64,000 nucleotides of DNA from Colletes latitarsis (lineage: Eukaryota > Arthropoda > Insecta > Hymenoptera > Colletidae). Made by a program: the position numbers and the translations under genes. The stretch spans positions 14,943,501 to 15,007,500 of the forward strand of contig NC_135137.1 of assembly GCF_051014445.1 (NCBI RefSeq), in the 5' to 3' direction. Below, one piece after another: positions 1 through 8,493 of the stretch (the stretch's first letter is position 1; every line of letters starts with the position of its first letter). Under the pieces are notes generated by a model that was given only the letters and a program-made list of their open reading frames with translations, was not told where the DNA came from and ran no database searches.

Positions 1-3000
1 ATTCTTCACATAATTCTTGAACAGATCCTGGGTTTTTTCTGGTTTGGATCACACAGTAATGTGGTGCCACACTGAAACAGTCAATTAGACCTGGTCTCGA
101 TCAATATTTTAGAGGATCACGCATGTTAGGTCTGGGTTAGGTCCGGGATTAGCCCTCATCAGACTCATTCTTTCGTATTCTTCTCATACTTGCTGGCCAG
201 ATCCTGGGCTTTTTCTGGTTTGGATCTCGTACTAATGTGGTACCACACTGAAACAGTCGATTAAACCTGGTCTCGATCAATGTTTTAGTGGATAACGCAT
301 GTTAGGTCTGGGTTAGGTCTGTGATTCGCCCTCATAAGTCTCATACTTTCGCATTCTACACATACTTCTTGAACAAATCCTCGGTTTTTTCTAGTTTGGA
401 TCACATAGTAATGTGGTACCACACTGAAATAGTCAATTACACCTGGTCTCCATCAATATTTTAGAGGATAACGCATGTTAGGTCTGGGTTAGGTCTGAGA
501 TTTGCCCTCATCAGTCTCATTCTTTCGCATTCTTCACATACTCCTTGAACAGATCCTGGGTTTTTTCTGGTTTGGATCACATAGTAATGTGGTACCACAC
601 TGAAATAGTCAATTAAACCTGGTCTCGATCAATGTTTTAGTGGATAACGCATGTTAGGTCTGGGTTAGGTCTGTGATTCGCCCTCATAAGTCTCATACTT
701 TCGCATTCTACACATACTTCTCGAACAAATCGTCGGTTTTTTCTAGTTTGGATCACACAGTAATGTGGTACCATACTGAAACAGTCAATTAAACCTGGTC
801 TCGATCAATATTTTAGAGGATAACGCATGTTAGGTCTGGGTTAGGTCTGTGATTTGCCCTCATAAGTCTCATACTTTCGTATTCTACACATACTTCTTGA
901 ACAGATCCTGGGTTTTTTCTGGTTTGGATCCCATAGTAATGTGGTACCACACTGAAATAGTCAATTACACCTGGTCTCGATCAATATTTTAGAGGATCAC
1001 GCATGTTAGGTCTGGGTTAGGTCCGGGATTAGCCCTCATCAGACTCATTCTTTCGTATTCTTCTCATACTTGCTGGCCAGATCCTGGGCTTTTTCTGGTT
1101 TGGATCTCGTACTAATGTGGTACCACACTGAAACAGTCGATTAAACCTGGTCTTGATAAATATTTTAGAGGATGACGCATGTTAGGTCTGGGTTAGGTCT
1201 GGGATATGCCCTCATCAGTCTCATACTTTCGCATTCTACACATACTTCTCGAACAAATCGTCGGTTTTTTCTAGTTTGGATCACATAGTAATGTGGTACC
1301 ATACTGAAACAGTCAATTAAACCTGGTCTCGATCAATATTTTAGAGGATAACGCATGTTAGGTCTGGGTTAGGTCTGTGATTTGCCCTCATAAGTCTCAT
1401 ACTTTCGTATTCTACACATACTTCTTGAACAGATCCTGGGTTTTTTCTGGTTTGGATCCCATAGTAATGTGGTACCACACTGAAATAGTCAATTACACCT
1501 GGTCTCGATCAATATTTTAGAGGATCACGCATGTTAGGTCTGGGTTAGGTCCGGGATTAGCCCTCATCAGTCTCATTCTTTCGCATTCTTCACATACTTC
1601 TTGGACAGATCCTGGGTTTTTTCTGGTTTGGATCACATAGTAATGTGGTACCACACTGAAAGAGTCGATTAAACCTGGTTTTGGTCAATATTTTAGAGGA
1701 TAACGCATGTTTGGTCTGGGTCAGGTCTGGGATTAGCCCTCATCAGACTCATACTTTCGCATTCTTCTCATACTTGTTGGCCAGATCCTGGGCTTTTTCT
1801 GGTTTGGATCTCGTACTAATGTGGTACCACACTGAAGCAGTCAATTTAACCAGGTCTCGATCAATATTTTAGAGGATAACGCATGTTAGGTCTGGGTTAG
1901 GTCTGAGATTTGCCCTCATCAGTCTCATTCTTTCGCATTCTTCACATACTCCTTGAACAGATCCTGGGTTTTTTCTGGTTTGGATCACATAGTAATGTGG
2001 TACCACACTGAAATAGTCAATTAAACCTGGTCTCGATCAATGTTTTAGTGGATAACGCATGTTAGGTCTGGGTTAGGTCTGTGATTCGCCCACAAAAGTC
2101 TCATACTTTCGCATTCTACACATACTTCTCGAACAAATCCTCGGTTTTTTCTAGTTTGGATCACGTAGTATTGTGGTACCATACTGAAACAGTCAATTAA
2201 ACCTGGTTTTGATCAATATTTTAGAGGATAATGCAAGTTTGGTCTAGGTCTGTGTTGGGTCTGGGATATACCCTCATAAGTCTCATACTTTCGTATTCTA
2301 CACATACTTCTTGAACAGATCCTGGGTTTTTTCTGGTTTGGATCACATAGTAATATGGTACCACACTGAAATTGTCAATTACACCTGGTCTCGATCAATA
2401 TTTTAGTGGATAACGCATGTTAGGTCTGGGTTAGGTCTGGGAATTGCCCTCATCAGTCGCATACTTTCGCATTCTACACATACTTCTTGAACAGATCCTG
2501 GGGTTTTTCTGGTTTGGATCATATAGTAAAGTGGTACCACACAGAAACAGTCAATTAAACCTGGTCTCGATCAATATTTTAGAGGATAACGCATGTTAGG
2601 TCTGGGTTAGGTCTGGGATTAGCCCTCATCAGTCTCATACTTTCGCATTCTACACGTACTTCTCGCACAGATCCTGGGTTTTTTCTGGTTTGGATCACAC
2701 AGTAATGTGGTGCCACACTGAAACAGTCAATTTGACCTGGTCTCGATCAATATTTTAGAGGATAACGCATGTTAGGTCTGGTTTAGGTCCGTGATTTGCC
2801 GTCATAAGTCTCATACTTTCGCATTCTACACATACTTCTTGAACAGATCCTGGGGTTTTTCTGGTTTGGATCACATAGTAATGTGGTACCACACTGAAAC
2901 AGTCGATTAAACCTGGTTTTGATCAATATCTTAGAGGATAACACATTCTTGGTCTAGGTCTGGGTTAGGTGTGGGATATGCCCTCATCATCTCATACTTT

Positions 3001-4056
3001 CGCATTCTTCACATACTTCTTGAACAGATCCTGGGTTTTTTCATGATTGGATCACATAGTAATGTGGTACCACACCGAAACCGTCAATTTAACCTGTCCT
3101 CGATCAATATTTTAGAGGATAACGCATGTTAGGTCTGGGCTAGGTCTGGGATATGCCCTCATCAGTCGCATACCTTCGCATTCTACACATACTTCTTGAA
3201 CAGATCCTGGGGTTTTTCTGGTTTGGATCATATAGTAAAGTGGTACCACACAGAAACAGTCAATTAAACCTGGTCTCGATAAATATTTTAGAGGATAACG
3301 CATGTTAGGTCTGGGTTAGGTCTGGGATTAGCCCTCATCAGACTCATACTTTTGCATTCTTCTCATACTTGTTGGCCAGATCCTGGGCTTTTTCTGGTTT
3401 GGATCTCGTACTAATGTGGTACCACACTGAAACAGTCAATTTAACCTGGTCTCGATCAATATTTTAGAGGATAACGCATGTTAGGTCTGGGTTAGGTCTG
3501 GGATTTGCCCTCATCAGTCTCATACTTTCGCATTCTACACGTACTTCTCGCACAGATCCTGGTTTTTTCTGGTTTGGATCACATACTAATGTGGTACCAC
3601 ACAGAAACAGTCGATTAAACCGGGTTTTCATCAATATTTTAGAGGATAACACATTCTTGGTCTAGGTCTGGGTTAGGTGTGGTATATGCCCTCATCATCT
3701 CATGCTTTCGCATTCTTCACATACTTCTTGAACAGATCCTGGGTTTTTTCTGGTTTGGATCACATACTAATGTGGTACCACACTGAGACAGTCAATTTAA
3801 CCTGGTCTTGATAAATATTTTAGAGGATAACGCATGTTTGGTCTAGGTCTGTGTTAGGTCTAGGATATGCCCTCATCAGTCTCATAGTTTCGCATTCTTC
3901 ACATACTTCTTGGACAGATCCTGGGTTTTTTCTGGTTTGGATCACATAGTAATGTGGTACCACACTGAAAGAGTCGATTAAACCTGGTTTTGATCAATAT
4001 TTTAGAGGATAACGCATGTTTGGTCTAGGTCTGGGTTAGGTCTGGGATATGCCCTC
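1..4056. repeat. 176-bp satellite array, subfamily S1 (left flank)
   Basis: About 23 head-to-tail monomers of 176 bp. Each has a GATCCTGGG-TTTTTTCTGG segment, a TGTGGTACCACA palindrome, a TCAATATTTTAGAGG segment, a GCATGTTAGG box and a TTTCGCATTCTACACATAC segment. Two monomer flavours alternate irregularly: one with CTTGAACAGATCC and CACATAGTAATG, the other with TGGCCAGATCC and CTCGTACTAATG. Longer duplications are visible: the stretch at about 118-270 recurs near 998-1150 (880 bp, five monomers), and that at about 505-690 recurs 1408 bp later (eight monomers). No gene is seen. Short open frames here only follow the repeat. Confidence 0.97.
4039..4056 (+). repeat. Left target-site duplication of element A (18 bp)
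   Basis: GGTCTGGGATATGCCCTC stands directly before the GC-rich insertion and again directly after its A tail at 16969-16986. The base before the left copy is A, which cannot be told apart from the A tail on the right, so the duplication may be 19 bp. It lies inside a satellite monomer, which shows that the insertion split one repeat unit. Confidence 0.95.
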
Positions 4057-4141
4057 CTCTCATGGGCTGTGTCCGGCCAGGTGTCCGGCGCAGTACGGGG
4101 CGTAGCGACCCCGAAGTACCTGATGCTAATCACACCGTAAG

Positions 4142-4216
4142 CCTCCTGTTGGTCGTCGCAACGACCCATTCACAACTCCATTTTTGGTTTTGTGAATGGT
4201 TCGTGACGGCAGGAGG
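4142..4216 (+). promoter_or_regulatory. Predicted branched RNA structure in element A leader
   Basis: An outer stem CCTCCTG (4142-4148) with CAGGAGG (4210-4216) encloses two hairpins: GGTCGT/ACGACC (4151-4156 with 4161-4166) and CATTCACA/TGTGAATG (4167-4174 with 4191-4198). The same three helices occur in element B at 6309-6382, and the differences between the copies fall in loops. A role in translation, packaging or RNA processing is inference only. Confidence 0.6.
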
Positions 4217-4346
4217 ACCGGGGCCCTTGGCTTAACCGCCTGGGCCGCGAGGATGGTAACTCTATAAATTACCCTCTAATCCTAAGTTATGGTGCGCGGC
4301 GATGGGATGCATGGTTGGGAGAGAAGGCCCAATCCCTAGCGACCAC

Positions 4347-4412
4347 CTCCGGGGGCACCTGCCGAACCCCCGGAGTATTAGGCTTCCCCAGGCATGGCGG
4401 CTCTGCCTGGGG
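4347..4412 (+). promoter_or_regulatory. Two hairpins just upstream of element A ORF1
   Basis: Hairpin one is CTCCGGGGG (4347-4355) with CCCCCGGAG (4367-4375). Hairpin two is CCCCAGGC (4386-4393) with GCCTGGGG (4405-4412), with loop ATGGCGGCTCT. In element B the second hairpin is kept although its bases differ: the A-T pair here is G-C there, and the loop keeps GGCGGCTCT. That is compensatory change, which argues for selection on the RNA fold. Confidence 0.6.
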
Positions 4413-4447
4413 TGACCTCCATTCCGACCACACTCGTGGGAACAGCA

Positions 4448-6227
4448 ATGGAATTGAACGAATCTACTATACAAATTAACAGGACTGGAAATTTGGATAA
4501 CGGACTGGCTAACGTTTCGGCATACGAGAATGGTTTAATGAACAGTAGTTTGGATGGACCACTTCCTGGTGGGGTTAAACCCACGGTCAGAAGTGTGGAG
4601 GTGCTTAATCCCCAGCTGGGGATCCACCTTGGTGGTGAAGGTGACCACCAAAGGTGCAGCCCCGTCCCCGTGGTTAGCCTGGAGCGGCTAGATGCCGCGG
4701 AGTGGCGTAGGGCTGCGAAGGATTCGCCTCCCCGCAAGAGGCATGGTGCCGAGGGTCCACGGCTCTTGAGTGACGTGGCCCTCAGTAAAGACGGGAAGAC
4801 GTCGTGCGTCGGGGAGTCTGTTATCCTCCTCGACGACGGCTCCATGGACGGCGACGAATGGGCGCCTAATCGATCAACCGCCGACGAAGGGGAGAGCGCC
4901 GGGTCCAGTGAGGATGATTATGGGCCCGGTAAGAGAAAGCGGAAGGGCCCCGGGGCGGGAAGACCCAGGGGTATCTTTGCGGACCCAAAAATTTGGGTCC
5001 AGGAATTAAAGCCCTGCCGAAGCAGGAAGACCTCCACAATATAGCGGAGGTCATGAAGTTGGACGAACTTCTGGGCAGGCTCAAGGAGCAGCTCGAGTAC
5101 GTCGTCAAGGTGGCAGGCACCGCAAGCCACCTTAAGACGACGGACATCCGTGGGCTCCGCTTGGTGGCGCGGGTGGCTATGGTCAGCGCCGAAGAACTAC
5201 ACGGCAGAGCTGACCGTGCCGAAAACCCCACCAGGCCGGCCCGGGAGGTAGTCATTCGCCAGGGCGAGTGGGAGAGGAGGGCCAAGGCCCTCGAGAAGAG
5301 GCTGGAGGTGGCAGACCGGACAGCCACCACCCTGCCCGAGACCGTGAGGGTCAAGGACAGGGAGTTGGAGCACCTCAGGCGGGAACTGGGCCGCCTCAGG
5401 GATAAGCAGGAGCAGAGGAGGCTGCTTCGTGAGGGGGAGGAGTTGGCCGGCGAGGCGGCGCCGGACCATGAATTGCCGTGTGTCCCACGACCCCGGCGGA
5501 AGGATCTCCTTCCGTCAACTTTTGCCGGGGGGGACACCGGCATGGAGGTCGTGACGGCGGTCCGTGGACCGTCGTCCGCACAGCGTTCCGCCGCGATTGA
5601 GGAAGAGAGTCCTGCCTCCGGAAACCCTTTACTGGTCATGATGACCGAAGTTGTCAAAAGGGTTTCCGAGATGGCGGGACACATTTCGGCCGTGGAAAAC
5701 CGGTTCGACGCACGCTTTGAGGCGGTGTGGCGGGCAGTATCCCGCCCGCCACTTGGGAAATGTCCGGTGCCTCCACCTCAATCCGTGAGGACGGCACCGA
5801 CGGCTACGGCGGAAAGGCCTGAGGCGCCAAGAGGGAAGGGGAAGGGGACCGCGACGACAAAACCAGGCAGCGGGTGTACCCCTGCGAAAGTCCCCGCGGA
5901 ACTCCCCAAAGCGATCCCCATGAAGAAGGGAGCAGTTAAGGCCCAAGGTGGACAATCAGCGGCAGCAGCGGCGGCTGTGGCAAAGCCACCTGCCCAGAAA
6001 GTTTCAACCCAACCGAAGGCTGGGCCTCATCCCCCACCACCACTTCCCAAGGCGGATGGCGGCAGGTTCGCTCCGCTAGCCCACACCAAGGCGCGGTCCA
6101 CCCCAACCACCGCCAACGAAGGGCAGGACACCTGGGCAGAGGTGGTGCGGTGGAGCAAGAAGAAGGGCGGCAATAAGGGTGCGTTGCCTGCTGCACCCTC
6201 TTTCAAGGGCGGAAAGTCCTCCGCAGC
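4448..6227 (+). pseudogene. Element A ORF1, 5' part (gag-like protein), frameshifted
   Basis: This is the first part of the RNA-binding, gag-like protein of element A. It opens at 4448 and reads through an acidic, low-complexity stretch with a basic KRKRK patch. The frame is lost between about 4980 and 5000, beside AAAAATTTGGG, and continues one frame earlier. The second stretch (to 6227) has a heptad-like, charged region likely to form a coiled coil, around 5050-5450, then a long Ala/Pro/Lys-rich linker. At 6227 the frame is split by element B and resumes exactly in frame at 12078. With both parts ORF1 would span about 1000 codons, far longer than the 625 of element B. The extra length is all N-terminal, and no known domain is recognised there. 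The 1-nt shift may be a mutation or a homopolymer sequencing error. Confidence 0.8.
6213..6227 (+). repeat. Left target-site duplication of element B
   Basis: AAAGTCCTCCGCAGC occurs here and at 12063-12077, directly after the poly(A) of element B. The three leading A's are ambiguous with the tail, so the certain duplication is 12 bp. The site lies in the coding part of element A's ORF1 and is not TTAGG-like. Confidence 0.93.
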
Positions 6228-6308
6228 TTCCCTCAGGGGCTGCCAGCCTTTCAGCTGCAGTACGGGCTTAACGAACCCGGGGTACCCGAGTCATACACAC
6301 ACCGTAAG

Positions 6309-6382
6309 CCTCCTGTTGGTCGTCACAACGACCCATTCACAATTCCCTATTGGTTTTGTGAATGGTACGTGACGGCAGGAGG
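6309..6382 (+). promoter_or_regulatory. Predicted branched RNA structure in element B leader
   Basis: An outer stem CCTCCTG (6309-6315) with CAGGAGG (6376-6382) encloses GGTCGT/ACGACC (6318-6323 with 6328-6333) and CATTCACA/TGTGAATG (6334-6341 with 6357-6364). All pairs match those in element A. Confidence 0.6.
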
Positions 6383-6513
6383 AACGGGGGTCTTGGCTTA
6401 ACCGCCTGGGCCATGAGTATGGCGACTCTATAAAATCGCCCTCCAATCCTAAGCTATGGTGCGCGGCGATGGGATGCATGGTTGGGGGAGAAGGCCCAAT
6501 CCCAAGCGACCAC

Positions 6514-6578
6514 CTCCGGGGAACCTGCCGAACCCCCGGAGTATATAGGCTTACCCGGGTAAGGCGGCTCTGCCCGGG
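6514..6578 (+). promoter_or_regulatory. Two hairpins just upstream of element B ORF1
   Basis: CTCCGGGG (6514-6521) pairs with CCCCGGAG (6534-6541). CCCGGGT (6554-6560) pairs with GCCCGGG (6572-6578), with loop AAGGCGGCTCT. Compared with element A, one A-T pair has become G-C and one C-G has become U-G, and the stem is kept. Confidence 0.6.
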
Positions 6579-6613
6579 CGGACCTTTTCTTCCGACCTGC
6601 TCGTGGGAATATT

Positions 6614-8491
6614 ATGGAGTTCAATATTAAAACGGGGATGGGACGGGGTAAGTCAGAGGGGGAGGACGAAGGCGGTGTTGGGACTGGAGTGACGGCGCTC
6701 GCGCCGCCTCCAGCACCTGGCCCGGCTTCGTGGAAGGTGGAGGAGGACGACGAGACTGCGTCAGTCTCGTCCTTCTCCTTCACCAGGAGCCTCATAGGCT
6801 CTAAGAGGAAGAGGGCGGGGCAGGCCGTCGTCGAGGTGGGCGGGTCGATGAGCCCGTCGGTGAGGCTGAGTTGCCTCAGGGACGAGGTGACCGAGGAGAT
6901 ATCGGAGAGGATCTCCTCGTCCCTGAGGCGGGTGGAGAAAGTCGCCGCTGCCTGCGCCTTTAAGGGGCAGAAAAGCGGTGGCGCGGAGGCCCTGAAGGCC
7001 GCGGCGGAGGAAATGAGGGAGGCGGCGCGGGAGCTCAGAGGGCGGAACGCCCGTCTGCAGCTCCTGTTGGAGGAGGAGCGACAGGGGAGGAGGAGGGCAG
7101 AGGCGCTGTGGAACAGCGCGGCCCTCCCTCCCATCCTCCCTCCTCCTCCACCGCCGCGTCCCTCGGCAGAGGCAAATAAGCGGAGCGCGACGGCAGTGGT
7201 GCGGGGCACCTCGGGCCCCTCCACCCGCACTCCGCCCGTGAAGAAGTCCCCGTCCTCCTCAGAAGACGACCTTCTGAGGAGGATTGGGGACATGATTGAT
7301 GGCAAGCTGGCCGCCTTCCGGGAGGAGCTCCTCGCCGGAAGAGCGGTCAGCAGGAAGGCGGTGCCTCCCCGACCTGTTCCGGTACAGTCGGGGAAGGCAA
7401 AGAAGGGCGGAGTGAAGGCTCCGCCCAGCGTTGCGGCACCAGGGCCCCGGGTCGCGACCCCCAAGGGGGGTGGTGTACCCGTGGTCGCGGTGGTCGCGTC
7501 CTCCACGGCACCCTCCCAAGGGGGGGTGGCGTGGAGTGAGGTGGTGGGGCGGAAGGCGAAGCGGGCGGCAAGGAAGGCCTCGCAACCGCAGCCTCCGCCT
7601 CCGCCGCCGGCGGCCAAGGTAAAGGCCGCGAAGGTCGGGAAGGCACGACCAGGTCGTCCCCCAAAAACGGCAGCGGTGACGCTGACCGTTGCGCAGGGGG
7701 GCGACCTGACCCTCGCGGAGGCGATGCGGCTCGCCAGGGAGAATATCTCCCTGGAAGAGCTGGGCATCGCCTCCGTGAGGGCGAAGAGGGCCGTGACCGG
7801 GGGTCTCTTGCTGGAGATCCCCGGTGCAGAAGGCGGCGCGAAGGCGGATCGTCTCGCCCAGAGGCTCCGGGAGCAGCTGGGCGAGCGCGGTGTCCGGGTC
7901 GCTCGGCCCACGAAGCGCACGGAGATGCGCGTTTATGGGCTGGACGACTCGGTCAGCGCACAGGATGTGTCCCGTGCCCTTGCGAGGGCGGGGGACTGTC
8001 CTGTGGAGGACCTGCGGATCGGAGAGATCCGCAGGTCGCCCTCCGGCCTCGGGTCGGTGTGGGCCCGGTGCCCCCTCTCCGCCGCCCGTAAGGTGGCGGA
8101 ATCCGGGAGGGTGTTGGTGGGGTGGGTTTCGGCGCGAGTGGAAATCCTCGCGCCGCGCCCGCTCCAGTATCACCGCTGCCTCGAATTGGGGCACGTGAGG
8201 CAGTGGTGCACCTCGCCGGTGGACCGCAGCGGTCAGTGTTACCGCTGCGGTGCCAAAGAGCACCGTGCGAGCCAGTGCTCGGCGGCCCCCCACTGCCCGC
8301 TGTGTGCGGACATGGGGAGGCCAGCCGATCACAGGGTGGGGAGCAAGAAGTGCTCCCCCCCCTCCCGGAAGGAGAGGAAGAGGCGGGCTGCACCGGCTCC
8401 GGTGCCGAGGGCGGTGGCATCGTCCTCCATGGAGGTGGACGGTGCTACGGGGACGGACGGCCGGGAGGAGGCTGGCGCGGCCATTAATTAA
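6614..8491 (+). CDS. Element B ORF1: gag-like RNA-binding protein with zinc knuckles
   Basis: This 625-residue protein would bind the element's RNA and form the ribonucleoprotein particle. In order it has an acidic and Ser-rich N-terminus with a KRKR patch, a charged helical region that looks like a coiled coil (about 85-165), and a long Pro/Ala/Lys-rich linker (to about 365). A conserved R1-clade gag domain follows (about 395-515, with VTGGLLLEIPG and WARCPL), then the knuckles. Knuckle 2 is C542-x2-C545-x4-H550-x4-C555; knuckle 3 is C561-x2-C564-x8-H573-x6-C580. Knuckle 1 should be C-x2-C-x4-H-x4-C, but its first cysteine is Tyr519, whereas element A has Cys there. The start at 6614 follows the shared leader, and A has an equivalent ATG. 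The stop TAA overlaps the ORF2 start by one base (TAATG), which suggests translation by termination and restart. Confidence 0.93.
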   Translation: MEFNIKTGMGRGKSEGEDEGGVGTGVTALAPPPAPGPASWKVEEDDETASVSSFSFTRSLIGSKRKRAGQAVVEVGGSMSPSVRLSCLRDEVTEEISERISSSLRRVEKVAAACAFKGQKSGGAEALKAAAEEMREAARELRGRNARLQLLLEEERQGRRRAEALWNSAALPPILPPPPPPRPSAEANKRSATAVVRGTSGPSTRTPPVKKSPSSSEDDLLRRIGDMIDGKLAAFREELLAGRAVSRKAVPPRPVPVQSGKAKKGGVKAPPSVAAPGPRVATPKGGGVPVVAVVASSTAPSQGGVAWSEVVGRKAKRAARKASQPQPPPPPPAAKVKAAKVGKARPGRPPKTAAVTLTVAQGGDLTLAEAMRLARENISLEELGIASVRAKRAVTGGLLLEIPGAEGGAKADRLAQRLREQLGERGVRVARPTKRTEMRVYGLDDSVSAQDVSRALARAGDCPVEDLRIGEIRRSPSGLGSVWARCPLSAARKVAESGRVLVGWVSARVEILAPRPLQYHRCLELGHVRQWCTSPVDRSGQCYRCGAKEHRASQCSAAPHCPLCADMGRPADHRVGSKKCSPPSRKERKRRAAPAPVPRAVASSSMEVDGATGTDGREEAGAAIN

Positions 8492-8493
8492 TG
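8489..8493 (+). promoter_or_regulatory. TAATG stop-start overlap, element B
   Basis: The last codon of ORF1 (TAA, 8489-8491) shares its final A with the ATG of ORF2 (8491-8493). The same pentamer joins the two ORFs of element A. Translational coupling through UAAUG is known for the silkworm telomeric element SART1; its use here is inferred from position and conservation. Confidence 0.85.

Larger units (their letters stand above)
4057..4447 (+). other. Element A 5' untranslated region
   Basis: This is a non-coding leader of about 390 nt that ends at the ORF1 ATG at 4448. From about 4130 it aligns almost base for base with the leader of element B at 6297-6613. It contains several inverted repeats annotated separately, and a TATAAA at 4263-4268 that has a counterpart in B. 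The start at 4448 was chosen because ATGGAATTGAAC aligns with the element B start ATGGAGTTCAAT. An in-frame ATG at 4394 lies in a hairpin loop and is AAG in B, so it is unlikely to be the true start. Confidence 0.8.
6228..6613 (+). other. Element B 5' untranslated region
   Basis: This leader of 386 nt is homologous to that of element A. It holds the same hairpins, a TATAAAA at 6429-6435 in the place of A's TATAAA, and the conserved block GGTGCGCGGCGATGGGATGC near 6459-6478. It ends at the ATG of ORF1 (6614). R1-type elements usually start transcription at their first base, so the TATA-like box need not be a promoter. Confidence 0.8.

Noticed and set aside
4057..4140. HDV-like self-cleaving ribozyme at the 5' end of element A
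   Set aside because: Such ribozymes occur in some non-LTR elements and a hairpin is present (CGGGG near 4097 with CCCCG near 4110), but the required nested double pseudoknot could not be traced by eye.
4394..4447. Upstream in-frame ATG of element A ORF1 at 4394
   Set aside because: It lies in a conserved hairpin loop and is AAG in element B. The aligned starts are 4448 and 6614.
6429..6435. TATAAAA as a true promoter of element B
   Set aside because: It is conserved with TATAAA at 4263 in A, but R1-type elements start transcription at their 5' end and a start about 30 nt downstream would lose half of the leader. Left as an observation.
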